A stretch of DNA of 64,000 nucleotides, taken from assembly GCA_035048495.1 (NCBI GenBank), contig CM068552.1, positions 16,492,753-16,556,752 on the forward strand, written 5' to 3'. Of the stretch, positions 11,388-23,774 are shown in pieces (the first letter of the stretch is position 1; each line of letters starts with the position of its first letter). Made by a program: the position numbers and the translations under genes. Below the pieces are notes generated by a model that was given only the letters and a program-made list of their open reading frames with translations, ran no database searches and was not told where the DNA came from. Source of the DNA: Euptelea pleiosperma (Eukaryota > Streptophyta > Magnoliopsida > Ranunculales > Eupteleaceae).

Positions 11388-11395
11388 TATATATA
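11388..11395 (-). promoter_or_regulatory. TATA box of the ERF gene
   Basis: On the minus strand the sequence reads ctagctatatatacagag, giving a TATATATA core 72 bases upstream of the ATG at 11316 and only 12 bases before the ATG at 11376. With transcription normally starting 25-35 bases downstream of the TATA, the upstream ATG would be left out of the message. The box therefore favours the shorter protein. Confidence 0.5.
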
Positions 11396-11903
11396 GCTAG
11401 TGATGGTGGGGCTATAAGAAACGTGGGCACTTTTTGTGAGAGGAGGGAGCTTCCTAGTAGCTCCATTTCAGAAGAAAAAAACAATATTTGTATCCATATG
11501 TTATAATATCTTGAAGCATAAATATGCATGGACAATGGATTTGCTATTTTAAGCCAAGTGTTTTAGGGACAGCTGGATCTTACTAAACTTACCTACCTGT
11601 GTGTCTGGATTCCATTACTCTCTTGTCAGCTTGAATTTGAAAAAAGAAGAAGAGGACTTTGAACAGGTCCACCGGTTGCAGCCGGTTGGCCGTATCAAGA
11701 AGGTTCCTCTTCCGTACATAGTATGCTGTAGTCTTTTTATTTGTCTGTATGTACTTTATGAGATCAACGGTGGAGATTTATTACACATCACGTTGTGGTG
11801 TATAGTGGTTACGTAGGATCGTCATTCAACGGCATCTAGTCACCGAATCGATGACTTTGTGCTTACTGTTGCTGTTGAGACAGTTGGGGTGTTGGGGGTT
11901 GCA

Positions 11904-12307
11904 GAGTAAAACTTTGATGACTGTGTACTATCGTAGATGCCGGTGACAGCGCGCAATATGAGCCACGTGGAACATTCTTAGAGGTCTCTGACTGTATGGA
12001 TGTTTTCCCAATCCCTAGGTGGACCTACAAACCTAAAATCAGCTTGATCATTGATTTTTTACCTTTGGATCTTTGTACCTCAAATAATGGTCAATATGCT
12101 CAAATTCTGACGGTTAAAATCTACCAATGAAAATAATTCCAATCCAACACCTAGAAATCTCTAATTGAGCTGATTTTTGATTTGTAGGTGTACCTAGGGA
12201 TTGGCCAAACATCCATACGATCAGAATCCTCTAAGACTGTGCCACGTGGTTCGTATTGCACGCTGTCACCGGCCTCGACGATAGCGCCTGTCATCAAAGT
12301 TTTACTC
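11904..12307. mobile_element. Palindromic MITE, GAGTAAAAC type, copy 1
   Basis: The ends are gagtaaaactttgatgac (left) and its complement gtcatcaaagttttactc (right). The arms continue inward through the gccggtgacagcg/cgctgtcaccggc segment, a ccacgtgg G-box region, the ctctgactgtatggatgttt/aaacatccatacgatcagaa pair and ccctaggtggacctac. Nearly the whole element can fold back on itself. No coding capacity. Same family at 27118, 47483 and probably 17657. Confidence 0.75.
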
Positions 12308-12309
12308 GG

Positions 12310-13512
12310 GGTTTTGTAGCATTTGAGTTCCTAGTATCAGCTTTTTACCTACCAAAAATGAATAAAATAAGGCAAATCTATTGGGTGTGTGTGGTCACTA
12401 TCAACCTCCTACGACTTCAATCCGGGCCGTTCAGTTTGCTTAGGCGGGCCATATACGAATACCTTACAGATTATCAACAAAAGGGTATAGTGACAAGTTT
12501 ATGGTTAAATTGTGGAAACTAGTCTACACATCTGATGGTTAGGATTGGTTCAAATGTTGAACTATGGACCATGTGCAAAAGGGTGATCTATTGATTGAAT
12601 GGTCAGGATCAAATGCATAGATGAAGGACACGTATGACTTGCAATGAGGACAAAGAACTTGTTTGTCGGTGGTAATAACAATTAAAGATAAAGTTTTTGG
12701 ATAATGAAGCAAGGGTTAGAATCTAAGAGAGAAGCATCTCCCCACTCTCGGGATGGGAAGAAAGAGAGCCAAGAACGTTATGTCCTCCACAAGAGTACAC
12801 ATCCTCATAAAGGCTATACCGTTGGATTGTTCTCGAGATTCATGTGATGCAAATCTCGAGGACCAACTGATGGTTTGGATGCCTAGAAATGGTGTACACA
12901 CAATGAGGAAAACAGCTAGAGAGAGAGAGAGGGGATCATATGTTGACCAGAAAGGGCAAAAGGAATGAGAGGAAAATTGACTCAAATATTTGTAATGCAA
13001 ATGAGGAGTGTGCAGGTGTCCATCTAAAACATCACAAATGGCGGTGGGGCGGTGATGCAGGCAACGCGGGCTGCATAGTTTCAAAAACGTGTGGGAATAA
13101 CATCTTTTTTATATATATGCTGTCACCTGTCAATCTCAGGAAAATGTCCTCCCTAGGGTCAAGGCTGTGTTTCAATAGTCTTTGAGATTCTTTAGATGTG
13201 AATCTCGGTGGCCATTCAACGATGTCGATCTAGGAAGGACGTCCTCCTAATGCTGACAACAACACTACTCTTTTTATAAGGGCACGTGTGCGTGTGTGAG
13301 AGAGTTTCAGCTTCAGTTTCAATTACTTATGATTATACGGTCATTAGCATTTGGACATGTCGTGGACGAATAGTTACCGTAGAAATTATATACAAGATTA
13401 ATGGACTACTTATTTAAATTCCAAATGGATGATGAACAATATTTTCAAACCGAAGTAACAAATTGTGACCCTAGAAGAAGAAAAAAAAAAAGGAGGGGGG
13501 GGGGGGAGGGAT
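12310..13512. other. Gene-free repeat-like stretch
   Basis: No supportable gene. The segments around 12818-12900 (gttggattgttctcgagatt, gcaaatctcgaggacca) and 13190-13260 share wording with 48390-48470 and 48740-48800 (gttggatgatcctcgggatt). This points to an uncharacterised dispersed repeat. A (GA)n run lies near 12920-12935 and a 14-G run at about 13494-13507. Confidence 0.4.
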
Positions 13513-13902
13513 ATTGGCACCCACGATTTCGCTCAGTAAATCCACCTAAAATTGACCTCCGAAAGAAAAAAAAAATAAGAAGAAGAAGATGGACGAGGAC
13601 AAGGAGCCGTCGCCTCTCTCTCTCTCTCTCAACCCAGCAGCCCAAAATCGAGGGAGAGATGGAGAGGGGAGAAGTACTAACCCAGCAGCCCAAAATCGAG
13701 AGAGAGATGGAGAGGGGAGAAGTACTTGCAGTGGTGACCTCCTCTTCTTCTTCTTCTTCTTCTTCTTCTTCTTCTTTTCCTTTTATTTTTTTTCTATTTT
13801 TTTAGGGTTTTTTAAGGTGGGTGGTGTGAGTGCAAAACAAGAGACATTTTTGTAATTGTATTTGGTTAAGTGGGTCTCCTAAGCGAAATCACGGGTGCCA
13901 AT
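13513..13902. mobile_element. MITE with ATTGGCACCC ends and a low-complexity core
   Basis: The left end attggcacccacgatttcgc and the right end in reverse complement attggcacccgtgatttcgc agree at 18 of 20 positions. Weaker similarity continues about 20 bases inward (ccacctaaa/cccacttaac). The core is built of (CT)n at about 13613-13630, a 48-base tandem duplication (13631-13678 and 13679-13726, one clear difference) and a (CTT)n run at about 13741-13779. Open frames through it encode only Ser- and Phe-rich low-complexity sequence and are not genes. Confidence 0.55.
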
Positions 13903-13999
13903 GCCCCTGCTAAAGTAATGCCTTGCTAATGAGTTGTTGGCATCTAGCGATTAATATAACATTTTAATTCTTTTTATTTACATTTTAAAAAGATTTCAT

Positions 14000-15970
14000 A
14001 TAGGGTGACGATGTGGTGGGAATCTCGCTTAATCAACACAAAAGTGAACTTATATGCAAAGAATTTCGAAGAGTCCAATTCCTTTCAAAATTGGACTCCC
14101 TTTAGCTTGGCATATAGAGAAGATGCCAAACCAAGGAATCAAAAGTCTCCTAAGTCATGCCCAATTCCTACAAAAATTCAAGGAATAGAAAGTTTTCATT
14201 GAGTCATAATCCTTCTAAGATTGGACTTCCTTCAAAATCTATAAATAAGTCATGAACATAGGTACGTATGATCATCTCATCTCATCTCATCAAATTCTCA
14301 ACTTGTATACTTAAAATTCTCTCTCCTTCTCCTCTTATTTGAGCATCAAAGTGTTTTTGCAAGTAACCCCCTCGTCCGGCCAACAGAGGTCATGGACGAA
14401 CTAAGAAGAGAAGTTTTCGAATAGAAGAAATTTGTAGGAATCTTGGAAAGAAAACGATATCCTCTGATGGCTTCTCAAGAAGAGGCTCCTCCCTAAGGAG
14501 TCTCCCATGCATGGATCAGAATTAATGTCGATGACTCAACAGATTTTGATCACAACAGACTCCCCAAGGCGAGGACACGGCAAATAGAATAGCCAGAGAA
14601 TTCTTGAACTGCAAATTAGAAAAAAATTATGATCCTTGATCCCTTCCGAGCACACCATAGCTAATTCAACATTGACAAATCTCCATGGCTTGACCCACAA
14701 AGAGGAGATGACTGAGATCATTGTCAACGGAAAGCAAAAGCCTACCGACAAGATGACGATGATAGCCACTTGGGCATAATGTGATTCTCCTTTTACCGAT
14801 AACATCCAAAACATCAAAGCACCGAAGAAATTCATGATACCTCAACTCTCCTCTTATAATAGGTCCAATGATCCTATCGAGCATATCCTTCATTACCGAA
14901 AGGTGTTGACACTATCAGAGATTGATTACTCCCTTATGTGCAAACTCTTCCCCTCATGTCTCAAGGGGAAGCTCTTATCGGGTTCCACCAACTCTCGTTG
15001 AGGACTATCAGTAGCTTTTCTGACCTTGGCAAACCCTTCATCAAGCATTATTCTTGTAACAAGAAGCAAAAGAAAGATGTAGATGCCCTTTTTAATTTAA
15101 GGAAAGCATAAGGCAACTCCATCCAAGACTTCTTTAAGTGATTTAAAGTAAAATGCGATGACAAGTTCACTCCCTTGAACTCAGGGATGGATTGAATCCT
15201 CAAGTACATCAAAAGTGAACCATACTCCAAACAACCAACACCTCTACGACCCGAGAATGAAATTTTTAGGACAAGGGTAATTAAGTTTTGTGTTTATCAT
15301 AAGATCACAGGCATAACACTATTGATTACAGAAGTTTTAAGTACCATTTCCAAGACCTAGTGGAGAAGGGCCATATCAAGCAATTTGTGGCCAACCAAAG
15401 GAACCCAGTTCCCATCCGGATTGAATAATTAGCCTAGCCTTCAATTGCTTTTAAGTAGAACGGAGATACCTTTAGCATGCACAATATTATGGTTATTCAT
15501 GGTAGACCTTTGGATATATCAAAGGAAGGAAAATGGCAATAATGCAAAAAAAGTGTAGAAAATTAACAAAGCACCTATAGCGTGTTTACCAGATATCGCC
15601 ACAACCGACAAGTGCATCTGAATTTGACTCAGACAAAGAGTCTTATAACCACCCCATCACCTTCTCCGAAAGTGACTTGCAAGGTGTTTAAAGTCCTCGT
15701 AATAATGCACTTTTCATAACTCTCAAAATTTGAATGTGGGACGTTCAACAAGTTTGGTGATCATCAATAGCAAGCTCTTCAATGGTGACACCTCTGCCTC
15801 ACCAACACTAGTTAGCGTATTTAGATTCAAAACACGTGAAGGACTAGCCTTACCATGGTATATCTTTCTCAACCGACGACTTTTTCTTTTCAACGCTACC
15901 ACAAGGATGTCCTCTAAGTCAAACTTTGACAAATCTACAAGCATCTCTCCCAAAATCACAGTCACAACTG
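14000..15970 (+). mobile_element. Decayed Ty3/gypsy retrotransposon: LTR end, gag and protease remnants
   Basis: 14040-14400 looks like the right part of an LTR: a TATA box (ataaataag at 14241), a CT-rich start region and the phrase gagcatcaaagtgtttttgc followed by taacccc, common near gypsy LTR ends. From about 14770 broken frames give a gag-like series: a DNIQNIKAPKKFMIPQLSSY-like start, HILHYRKVLTLSEID, LMCKLFPSCLKG and FSDLGKPFIKHYSCNKKQKK. From 15640 a protease-like stretch follows (ITFSESDLQGV, NNALFITL). Stops and frame changes are frequent, and no reverse transcriptase is seen. The element is long dead. Confidence 0.6.
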
Positions 15971-17300
15971 GGAGAGAAGATGTGTTAATCTCACTTGACG
16001 ATGGGAGTGGCCAAGCAAGTGGAGCGTACCTCTCACCATACTACTCAACGAACGTAGACACGGCAATGGTAATGTAGTTGATTTTACTCAAATAGTCGAG
16101 TAGGTTATTGACGTTTTGTTCAAGGACGTCGAGTACCATCCAAAGATTGATAAGTTTCTTATTGCTACTAAATAGAAATAAATAATCATGGTAATTACCT
16201 TCATAACAAAACCTCTTTAAAATATCCATCAACATTTCCTCCTCTAGATCATCACCAAACTCATATTCTCGCGAGATCACTAGTAATCAGTTGTTTATCA
16301 AAAGTGGGTTCCTTCAACCATATTGTTGGTTATTCGGTTTCTTTTAAATAGGATGTACACTTGACATCTGGGTTTCTCTTCATAAGGGTAACTTATCTCA
16401 GGTACACCAATGTCAAGTTTATACCTCATGTTTAACTCCACAATTAATCCCATACATTATTCTGTAGAAATTACCTTTGCGTTGTCTAGGAGCCCTCTGG
16501 TAAGACCACAGGACATCCCTCGCCAAACAAGGAAATTGAAACTAACATCCCAATCTTAACTAATCGATCGAGCGTCATATTGTATTAATTAACCCTTGGG
16601 GATATAGAGTTCCCTAAGAAAATACCCTAACCTAACCTAAACTTTTTTCAGGGACTGCGACTATATGGAGCCAATGTTCCAGACTTTCCATAGGGACTTG
16701 ACTTTCTTGGACTCCATCCTCTTATCTAATCTTCTCGGATGAGAAACGCGTTTTGATTCTTTTATCCTTCGCATTGGACCTCAGAGAAACTCACTAAGAA
16801 TCTAAGAGCTCTTGGTCGGAGTCTATAGACATCCTAATTTGATGTTTTTATACAAAAATCTTAAAGTGCACAAGTGTTTAATTTGTTAAAGTAGCATTAC
16901 CTAGTCATAAAAGAACAAAGCAAGTAACCAAAACAATCGATAGTGTGTTTATTAGTCATCCATACAATAGTAATGCTTATAGTTTTTAGTGATAAAGTTA
17001 GATGTCTAAATGTATACACGCACTAGTGTTGCGTGGTGTGGTGCGGTGCCATCCATGTTGGGTTGGGTTAGGCAAGATAACGTGTGGTACGGTGCACCTT
17101 GTGTTTTCAATCTAGTTTTCAATGTAAACATTTATTTTACCATTTTACCCCAATTTAATGTGTTGGTTGGTTTTACTATTTAAGTTGATTTTTCGTCTAT
17201 TTAAGTTGATTAATAATGTACTTAATCATATTTTGGATTATTTTAACCATTTAGTTATGCTATTATTTACGACCATTTTGACGCTTTAGGGCTTTTACCA
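15971..17300. other. Gene-free stretch after the gypsy remnant
   Basis: No domain is recognisable on either strand. A 79-codon minus-strand frame at 16041-16280 has no family resemblance and no context supporting it. The region may be the decayed 3' part of the gypsy element, but I cannot show it. Confidence 0.3.
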
Positions 17301-17364
17301 TTATTTGGACTAGGGGAACGCCACGTGCGATGCACATACACCTTACGCGTGGCAACACCTTACA

Positions 17365-17650
17365 CATGGTACACATTTAGAGACCACTGACCGTATAGAT
17401 GTTTTTCCCATCTCTAGTGGACGTACCTACGAAAATTCATCCTGAATAACAATTTATATCCATTGGATTAGAGTCTTTTTCATGATTTGTTTTCAACCAT
17501 AGATTTTTAGCATTACTATGTAACACGTAATATTATGACGAAAATAAGGGCCATTATTTTTTGGGCGTTTTAACAGTACTTAACAATTTTTATCCGTTAT
17601 ATTCCATTTTTTAAACCATGCTAGAACCTACGTACCAAAATTCATCATGA
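17365..17650. mobile_element. One-armed or strongly decayed palindromic MITE
   Basis: The left arm is clear: ttagagaccactgaccgtat, agatgtttttcccatctcta and gtggacgtacctac. The matching right arm is weak or missing, ending around 17630 with a gaacctacgtaccaaaattc segment. Same family as the better copy at 17657-17970, which follows immediately. Confidence 0.45.
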
Positions 17651-17656
17651 TAAATA

Positions 17657-17970
17657 GAGTTTTGACACCATTAATAATGTCAAATTATGAGCCACGTGGC
17701 ACAATCTTAGAGATAACTGGCCGTATGGATGTTTTTCGCATCCCTAGTTGGACTTGCATATCAAAATTTATCTTGATCAACAATTTATAACCAAGTCTTT
17801 TTCTTGATTTATTTGTAACCATGGATTTTGACCATTATGATCCAAAGGTTAGAAATCACTAATCAGGTTTATTTTTGTTACATAAGTCCATATAGGGATG
17901 GATCCAACATCCATACGGTCAATAGCCTCTATGTGTCTCACATTGTGAGTCCATCATCAACTTTGATAAT
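17657..17970. mobile_element. Palindromic MITE, G-box family
   Basis: The arms gccacgtggcacaatcttag ... ggccgtatggatgttttt and aacatccatacggtcaat ... cctctatgtgtctcacattg are inverted copies. Outer fragments gagttttgacacc and catcaactttgataat resemble the GAGTAAAACTTTGATGA terminus in a degraded form. Core 17690-17945. Confidence 0.6.
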
Positions 17971-18559
17971 AGACTTCAGCATCTAATTGTGTCTGGCATA
18001 AAGTATAAGTGCCACGTCAAGGTGCACTAACTGTTTGCACAGTTGAGTTGAAATGTGAAAGTATTCAGTGACCAAATTACCCTTGTAAATTAAAAAAATT
18101 TCAAAACTGAAATAAGTAATTTTTGTCAGTTTTTAAGGAACTTGAGGGTATAATAGGAATAAGAATTTATTTTACTTTTTTGACATTTAATTAGCTGCTG
18201 AGTGACGTATGCTTGCAAGGTGACGTGATATTTGCCACCAAAAAGATCAAAATGCCCCTATCAAGTTAATAAAATGAAGAAAAAAATAAGAAACAAACGT
18301 AAAGGCATATGTGGGATATTGGGTTTTAGCATGAGGCACGCAATAAGGTCTTCATGAGTTAATAAGTAAAATAGATGTTAATTTTACCCTCCTAATGAGG
18401 GCTGAATGGGATTGGACCTTGTGTTTACATAGTAGGAGTGTCATATTCTCATGAAGAAGAATAGACTGAAAAAATCTTTTCTTTCTTTTGCATTTTTAAT
18501 TTCCATTTGAAATATTTGAGGGTTTTACCATTGTCAACTTTGTGAAGGACCAAGGTTGG
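17971..18559. other. Gene-free stretch before the Copia fragment
   Basis: AT-rich sequence without recognisable coding potential or transposon termini. A Copia LTR could be expected around here but none is evident. Confidence 0.3.
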
Positions 18560-19098
18560 GAGTGAACGCAGTCATATTCTAGAACATGGGATCTTGTTCC
18601 TTTACCTAGAGGAAATAAAGAACTCGCGGGGTGTAAGTGGGTCTTCACCGTGAAGCATAAGGCCGATGGTTCTATTGAAAGGTACAAAGCATGCCTAGTT
18701 GCAAAGGGATTCACTCAGACTTATGAAATTGATTATCAGGAGACATTTGCACCGCTAGTCAAAATGAACTTAATCAGAGTTCTACTGTCCTTGGCTACAA
18801 ACATGCCATGGTCTTTACATAAGCTGGATGTAAAGAATGTATTCTTACATGGAGACTTGACAAAGGAAGCATACATGAAGTTTCCACATGGATTGAAACT
18901 TTTTTTTTAAAGTAAAAATAAGGTGTGCAAACTAAAGAAAGCTTTGTATGGGTTAAAACAATCTCCTCGATCATGGTTTGAACGGTTCAGTAGTGCGGTC
19001 AAAAGAGTTGGCTATATATAGAATCAATCAGATCACACACTATTTATTAAACACCAGCAGACGGTACCACATTATTGATTGTTTATGTGGATGACAAA

Positions 19099-19106
19099 GT
19101 CATCAC
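19099..19106. repeat. Left 8-bp target site duplication of the hAT element
   Basis: GTCATCAC immediately before the element's CAGGCCC end. The identical octamer is at 23896-23903, immediately after its ...GGCCCTG end. An 8-bp perfect duplication is the hAT superfamily signature. Confidence 0.9.
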
Positions 19107-20247
19107 CAGGCCCGGCTTGACCATTAGGCAAGTGAGGCAGCCGCCTAAGGCCCCCCACGTGTAAGGCCCCCAAATCTGAGAAAATTTTAAAGTGTTATGA
19201 ATATATTTTTTTTTTCTAAAAAGGCCCCATCTGTCCATCCAAGTCAAGCCCCTCTCAGCAGCACTATTTTTCCTCTGTGCTACACAGCAGCACAGTTTAC
19301 CCAAAAAGGGCAAAAAAAGTCTTTTGTCTTTAACTAAGATGCAGGGGTATTTTCATAAAATACTCTTTTCTAAACACAGTTCCCTAACAGAAACCTAAAA
19401 GACAAAAACAAACTTTCTAGGTTTTATTTTTTATTCTATTCTTTTATTCTTCTTCTCCACACGAACCACAGGGTTCCTTCTTCAAGCATTGAAGGATCAA
19501 CTCTTTTATTCTCTTCTTCAATTCAAAAAATCATCTTCAAGCGTTGAAGCCTTGAGGATTCGAAGAAACAAAACGGTTTTACCCTTTATGCGATTTTAAA
19601 TCTCTTCAAAATTGAGATTTTGCTCTATATTCAGGTAATATTCATCATTTCTTCTCTGATTTGTCTATCTATAGTTGAATTTCTGAAAAAAAACAAAACA
19701 AAACAAAAGTTTTTAATTTTGAATAAAGAATATGGTCATGATGTTTAGGGTTTTATCACTATTTCGAGCTATTTGATTTTGATTCCGATCTTATTACTGG
19801 TGTTAATGTTAGTTTCTCTATTTGTTTTGTTTTATTTATAAAACAAATCAAGAATAATATTATGGGTCGAGGACACCAATTTTTTACCCCCAATTTGGCC
19901 TACCCACATAGAAGATGAATCAATGGCTGATTTTTGGTGAGGATGATCTCCTCCCCATATAGATCACCCCAACAAAAAATCAGATCATTCTAAAAATTCT
20001 AAGCCCATCAAATGTGGTTTTCAAGTTACACGGTAAAAATCGATGTTCCATAATTCAACTTCTAAACCAGTCTATTAATATCAAAATGATTTGAATTTTT
20101 GTGAGGATGATCTCATCACCATAGAGATCATCCTCATCAAAAACCGTTAGTATGTTATAAGAACTGCGAACTCCATCACCATTCATGTATACTAATGTAA
20201 CAAGGTATCATTGAGATCTTTTAAAATGAGGAAGCGGCATTTTTGGT

Positions 20248-20516
20248 AGTCACCGGTGCCATCTGGGCCCACTAACGGCATGGATGTTTAGCCCACTTCT
20301 TAGTTGACTTTCACACAATAAATCAGCTTGTTTGATTTTTCGAGTCGTTGGTTTTAGTACTAAAAAACATGGTTGCATTCAACGGCTATAAGAATGCCTT
20401 AAAAAGTGCTAAAATCTAATGGTTATAGATTACCAATCATGGTGATTTTTGGTGTGTATATCCACCAAGGGGTGGGATAAACATCCATGCGGTCAGTGGA
20501 CCCATTAAAAGGCAAT
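20248..20516. mobile_element. Palindromic MITE nested inside the hAT
   Basis: The arms are ggtgccatctgggcccacta ... gcatggatgtttagccca and tgggataaacatccatgcgg ... tcagtggacccattaaaag. These are inverted copies related to the G-box MITE family elsewhere in the window. It has lost the CACGTG core: the left arm reads caccggtgcc. Confidence 0.6.
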
Positions 20517-21225
20517 GTTGAGAAACACCTAGAGACCGGGTTAGGAAAAAAGTTTAGTGGTGGAGATGAATAAGGAAGGCATGGTGGTGATATTATAGAC
20601 TTTATTGTAGCCTTGTTAAGCAAGACATAATGGTGAAATAGACTATGTGGGAGCTTTGTAGAGAATTCAAGTTAGTATAGATAATTCTTGCTTTAGTGAT
20701 GATTATTACAATGTTCCCAACTAGCTAGGGAATTGTTAGTATAAATTGGAGGATCATGTACATGCGTGGGTTCTAGGACTAGGAGTTAGGACTGATGTAT
20801 GCTTGTTTCTTTTGCTTAGCTATGTACTAACATAAATGGCCAAAAGTGAAGCAATTGGATGTTTGATTAATCAAATTGGTATAATTATTTGAGTTATATG
20901 AGTTCATTTTTGCTCAATGAGGTGAAGCAATTGGATTATTGATTAGAACTATTTGATTTGATTTTCCTTTAGGTTTTTTGTTCTAAAGGGTTTGCTTTGT
21001 ATTTTTTTCTATGCAGATATTAGGTGTTGTGGCTTTCTAGAGGAGGTATTTGGTGAATTGGTAGCTTTCAATCTAATAAAAAAGAGAGGATAGTGCAGCT
21101 ATTCACCGATTCTCTAATTTTCTGGTGCCAGGTTCCATTGCTCTTTAAACTTGGTATTTTAATTTAAACTAAATTTAGTCTTGTATTGTAGAGAATTTTA
21201 TTTTGCAAAAACTTTACAAACATAA

Positions 21226-23774
21226 ATGTCTACTAGAAAATATAAGTCTGGATATAAAAAAACTTCAGAAAAACAGAAAAACAGAAAAATTAATTCAATC
21301 TCAAAAAGGAGCTCTTGAAAAGTTTGTTATTAATAATAAACAAAATTTAACAAGTAGTTCAAATGAAGATTTAGTGAATGAGTAATCAAATCATTTAATT
21401 GAATTAGAACAAAATGAAATAATAATGCAAAATGATGGCAATGAACAGAATGAAACTCAAATGTGTGATGAAATTAATCTCAATGAGGAACATGTAAGAA
21501 TTTTAGAAGAAAAAAATACAAGAACAAAAAGTAACGAATGCATAGAAGACCTATCTACTAGAAACATATTTAAAGATGATGATGACCTTCATGAAGCACC
21601 CTATTGTGTTCCTACAAATATTTATGATCCAGGACAATGGGAGAATATTGATATAAAACTAAGAGATTTACTAGTAGAAAAAGGTCCTATTTTTCTATAA
21701 CACATTACATTCAAAAATTATCAAATGGAGAAAAATATCATAGGAAATGGTTAGTATATTCAAAAGATTCTGATTTGGTATTTTGTTTTTGTTATAAGTT
21801 GTTTAACTCAAAATGTAATATAAGTCAATTAGTTAATGAAGGAACTAGAGATTGGAAGAATCTTAGTTCTAGGCTTAAAAAATATGAAATAACGAATGAA
21901 CATATTACTAACATGAATGCATGGGTTGATTTAGAAATAAGATTATTAAAAAATAAGACAATTGATAAACATGTTCAAGAACAAATTAACAAAAAAAAGA
22001 ACATTGAAAAAATGTATTATTAAGAATTATTACTGTTGTAAAGAATCTTTCTAAAAATAATATGGTATTTCGTAGAAGTAATGAGAAAATTTATCAAGAT
22101 AATAATGGAAATTTTTTAGGCTTAATTGAAATGATTGCAGAATTTGATCCTATAATGCAAGAACATGTTAGACGTATTAAACATGATGAAATCGATAATC
22201 ATTATCTTGGACACAATATACTAAATGAATTAATACAAATGTTATCATCTGAAGTCAAAAATATAATTATTACAAAAATTAAAGAAGTAAAATATTTTTC
22301 AGTTATACTTGATTGTACTCCAGATGCAAGTCATCATGAACAAATGACTCTTATAGTACGATGTGTGAATGTTTCAACAATTCCAATAAAAATAGAAGAA
22401 TATTTTTTAGAGTTTTTAAAAGTAGATGATACTTCTGGTAAAAGACTTTTTAACGAACTTACGAAAGCATTATAAAATCTTGGTCTTAATTTTAATGATA
22501 TAAGAGGACAAGGATATGACAATGGATCTAATATGAAAGGAAAATATCAAGGTGTACAGAAAAGAATATTAGATATAAATCCTAAAGTATTTTACACACC
22601 TTGTGGTTGTCATAGTCTTAATCTAGTACTCTGCGATATGGCAAATTCATGTGCTAAAGCTATGTCGTTTTTTGGAGTGGTACAACGTATATTTTCTTTA
22701 TTCTCTTCTTCTACAAAGCGGTGGAAAATTTTACAAGATAATGCATCTTTTTTAACTGTTAAGTCAATGTCACAAACACGTTGGGAAAGTCGTGTTGAAA
22801 GTGTTAAAGCAATAAGATATCAAGTTTCACAAATAAGAGATGTTTTAATTCAGTTAGCAAAAACTAGCGAAGATGCTAAAACAAGGAGTGAAGCTGAAAG
22901 TTTAGCAACATATGAGATATAAAATTTTGAGTTTCTATTAGGTATGACTATTTGGTATGATATATTATTTTCTGTTAACCTAGTTAGTAAGAATTTACAA
23001 TCTAAAGATATGCATATTGATGTTGCCATAGATCAATTAAAAGGCCTTATTACATATTTTGAAAATTATAGAGAAAATAGATTTACATCTGCTATGATTT
23101 CATGCAAGGAGATTGCAGCTGAATTGGGAATATAACCTATATTTTGTGAAAAGCGTATATTTCGTAGAAAGAAACATTTTGATGAAAATATTGATAATGA
23201 AACAATGCAATCTGCTGAAGAATCTTTTAGAATCAATTACTTTTTATTTATAATTGATCAAACTATTTCTTCAATTAATAGTAGGTTTGAACAATTTCAA
23301 AATTATTATAAAATATTTGATTTTTTATTTGATTTAAAAAAATTAAAATCATTAGATGACGAGAGTTTACAAAAATATTGTATTGGTCTTGAAAATTATC
23401 TAAAATATGAAGTATTATCCGATATAGATGGTTTAGATTTATTTTCAGAATTAAAAGTCTTAAGGAAAGTCTTACAAACAGAGATAAAATCTACAATTGA
23501 GATATTGAATTATATAAAAAAATTAGACTCTTTTCCTAATGCATTCATTGCTTATAGGATATTATTAACAATACCTGTAACAGTTGCTTCTGTAGAAAGA
23601 AATTTTTTGAAATTAAAATTAATAAAATCTTATCTCCGATCTACTATGTCGCAAGAAAGATTAAGTGGATTAGTCATATTATCTATTGAAAAAGAAATTG
23701 TGGAAAAACTCGAATACAAAAATTTAATTAGTAATTTTGCATCTCAAAAAACAAGAAGAATGATGTTTAAATAA
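21226..23774 (+). pseudogene. hAT transposase pseudogene (TTF zinc finger, DUF4371-like, dimerisation domain)
   Basis: Likely start is the ATG at 21226 (MSTRKYKSGYKK). A frame change follows within about 40 bases, after which the frame reads KNRKTEKLIQSQKGALEKFV. Next come a BED/TTF-type zinc finger region (HRKWLVYSKDSDLVFCFC, from about 21703), an RNase H-like catalytic core ([40 protein letters not shown] with the second acidic residue; CGCHSLNLVLCD) and the C-terminal hAT dimerisation domain (IPVTVASVERNFLKLKLIKS). This order matches ZMYM1-like/TTF-type hAT proteins. Damage seen: frameshifts near 21260, 21698 and 22010, and in-frame TAA stops at 21383, 22473, 22920 and 23133. From 22062 to the final stop the frame is otherwise continuous, so decay is recent. 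Confidence 0.88.

Noticed and set aside
13401..13855. Open frames of 134 and 88 codons across 13401-13855
   Set aside because: They run through (CT)n, (CTT)n and a 48-base tandem duplication inside a MITE; the peptides are Ser/Phe/Arg low-complexity only.
16041..16280. 79-codon minus-strand frame
   Set aside because: Ordinary composition but no family, no neighbouring exons and no promoter features; too weak to call a gene.
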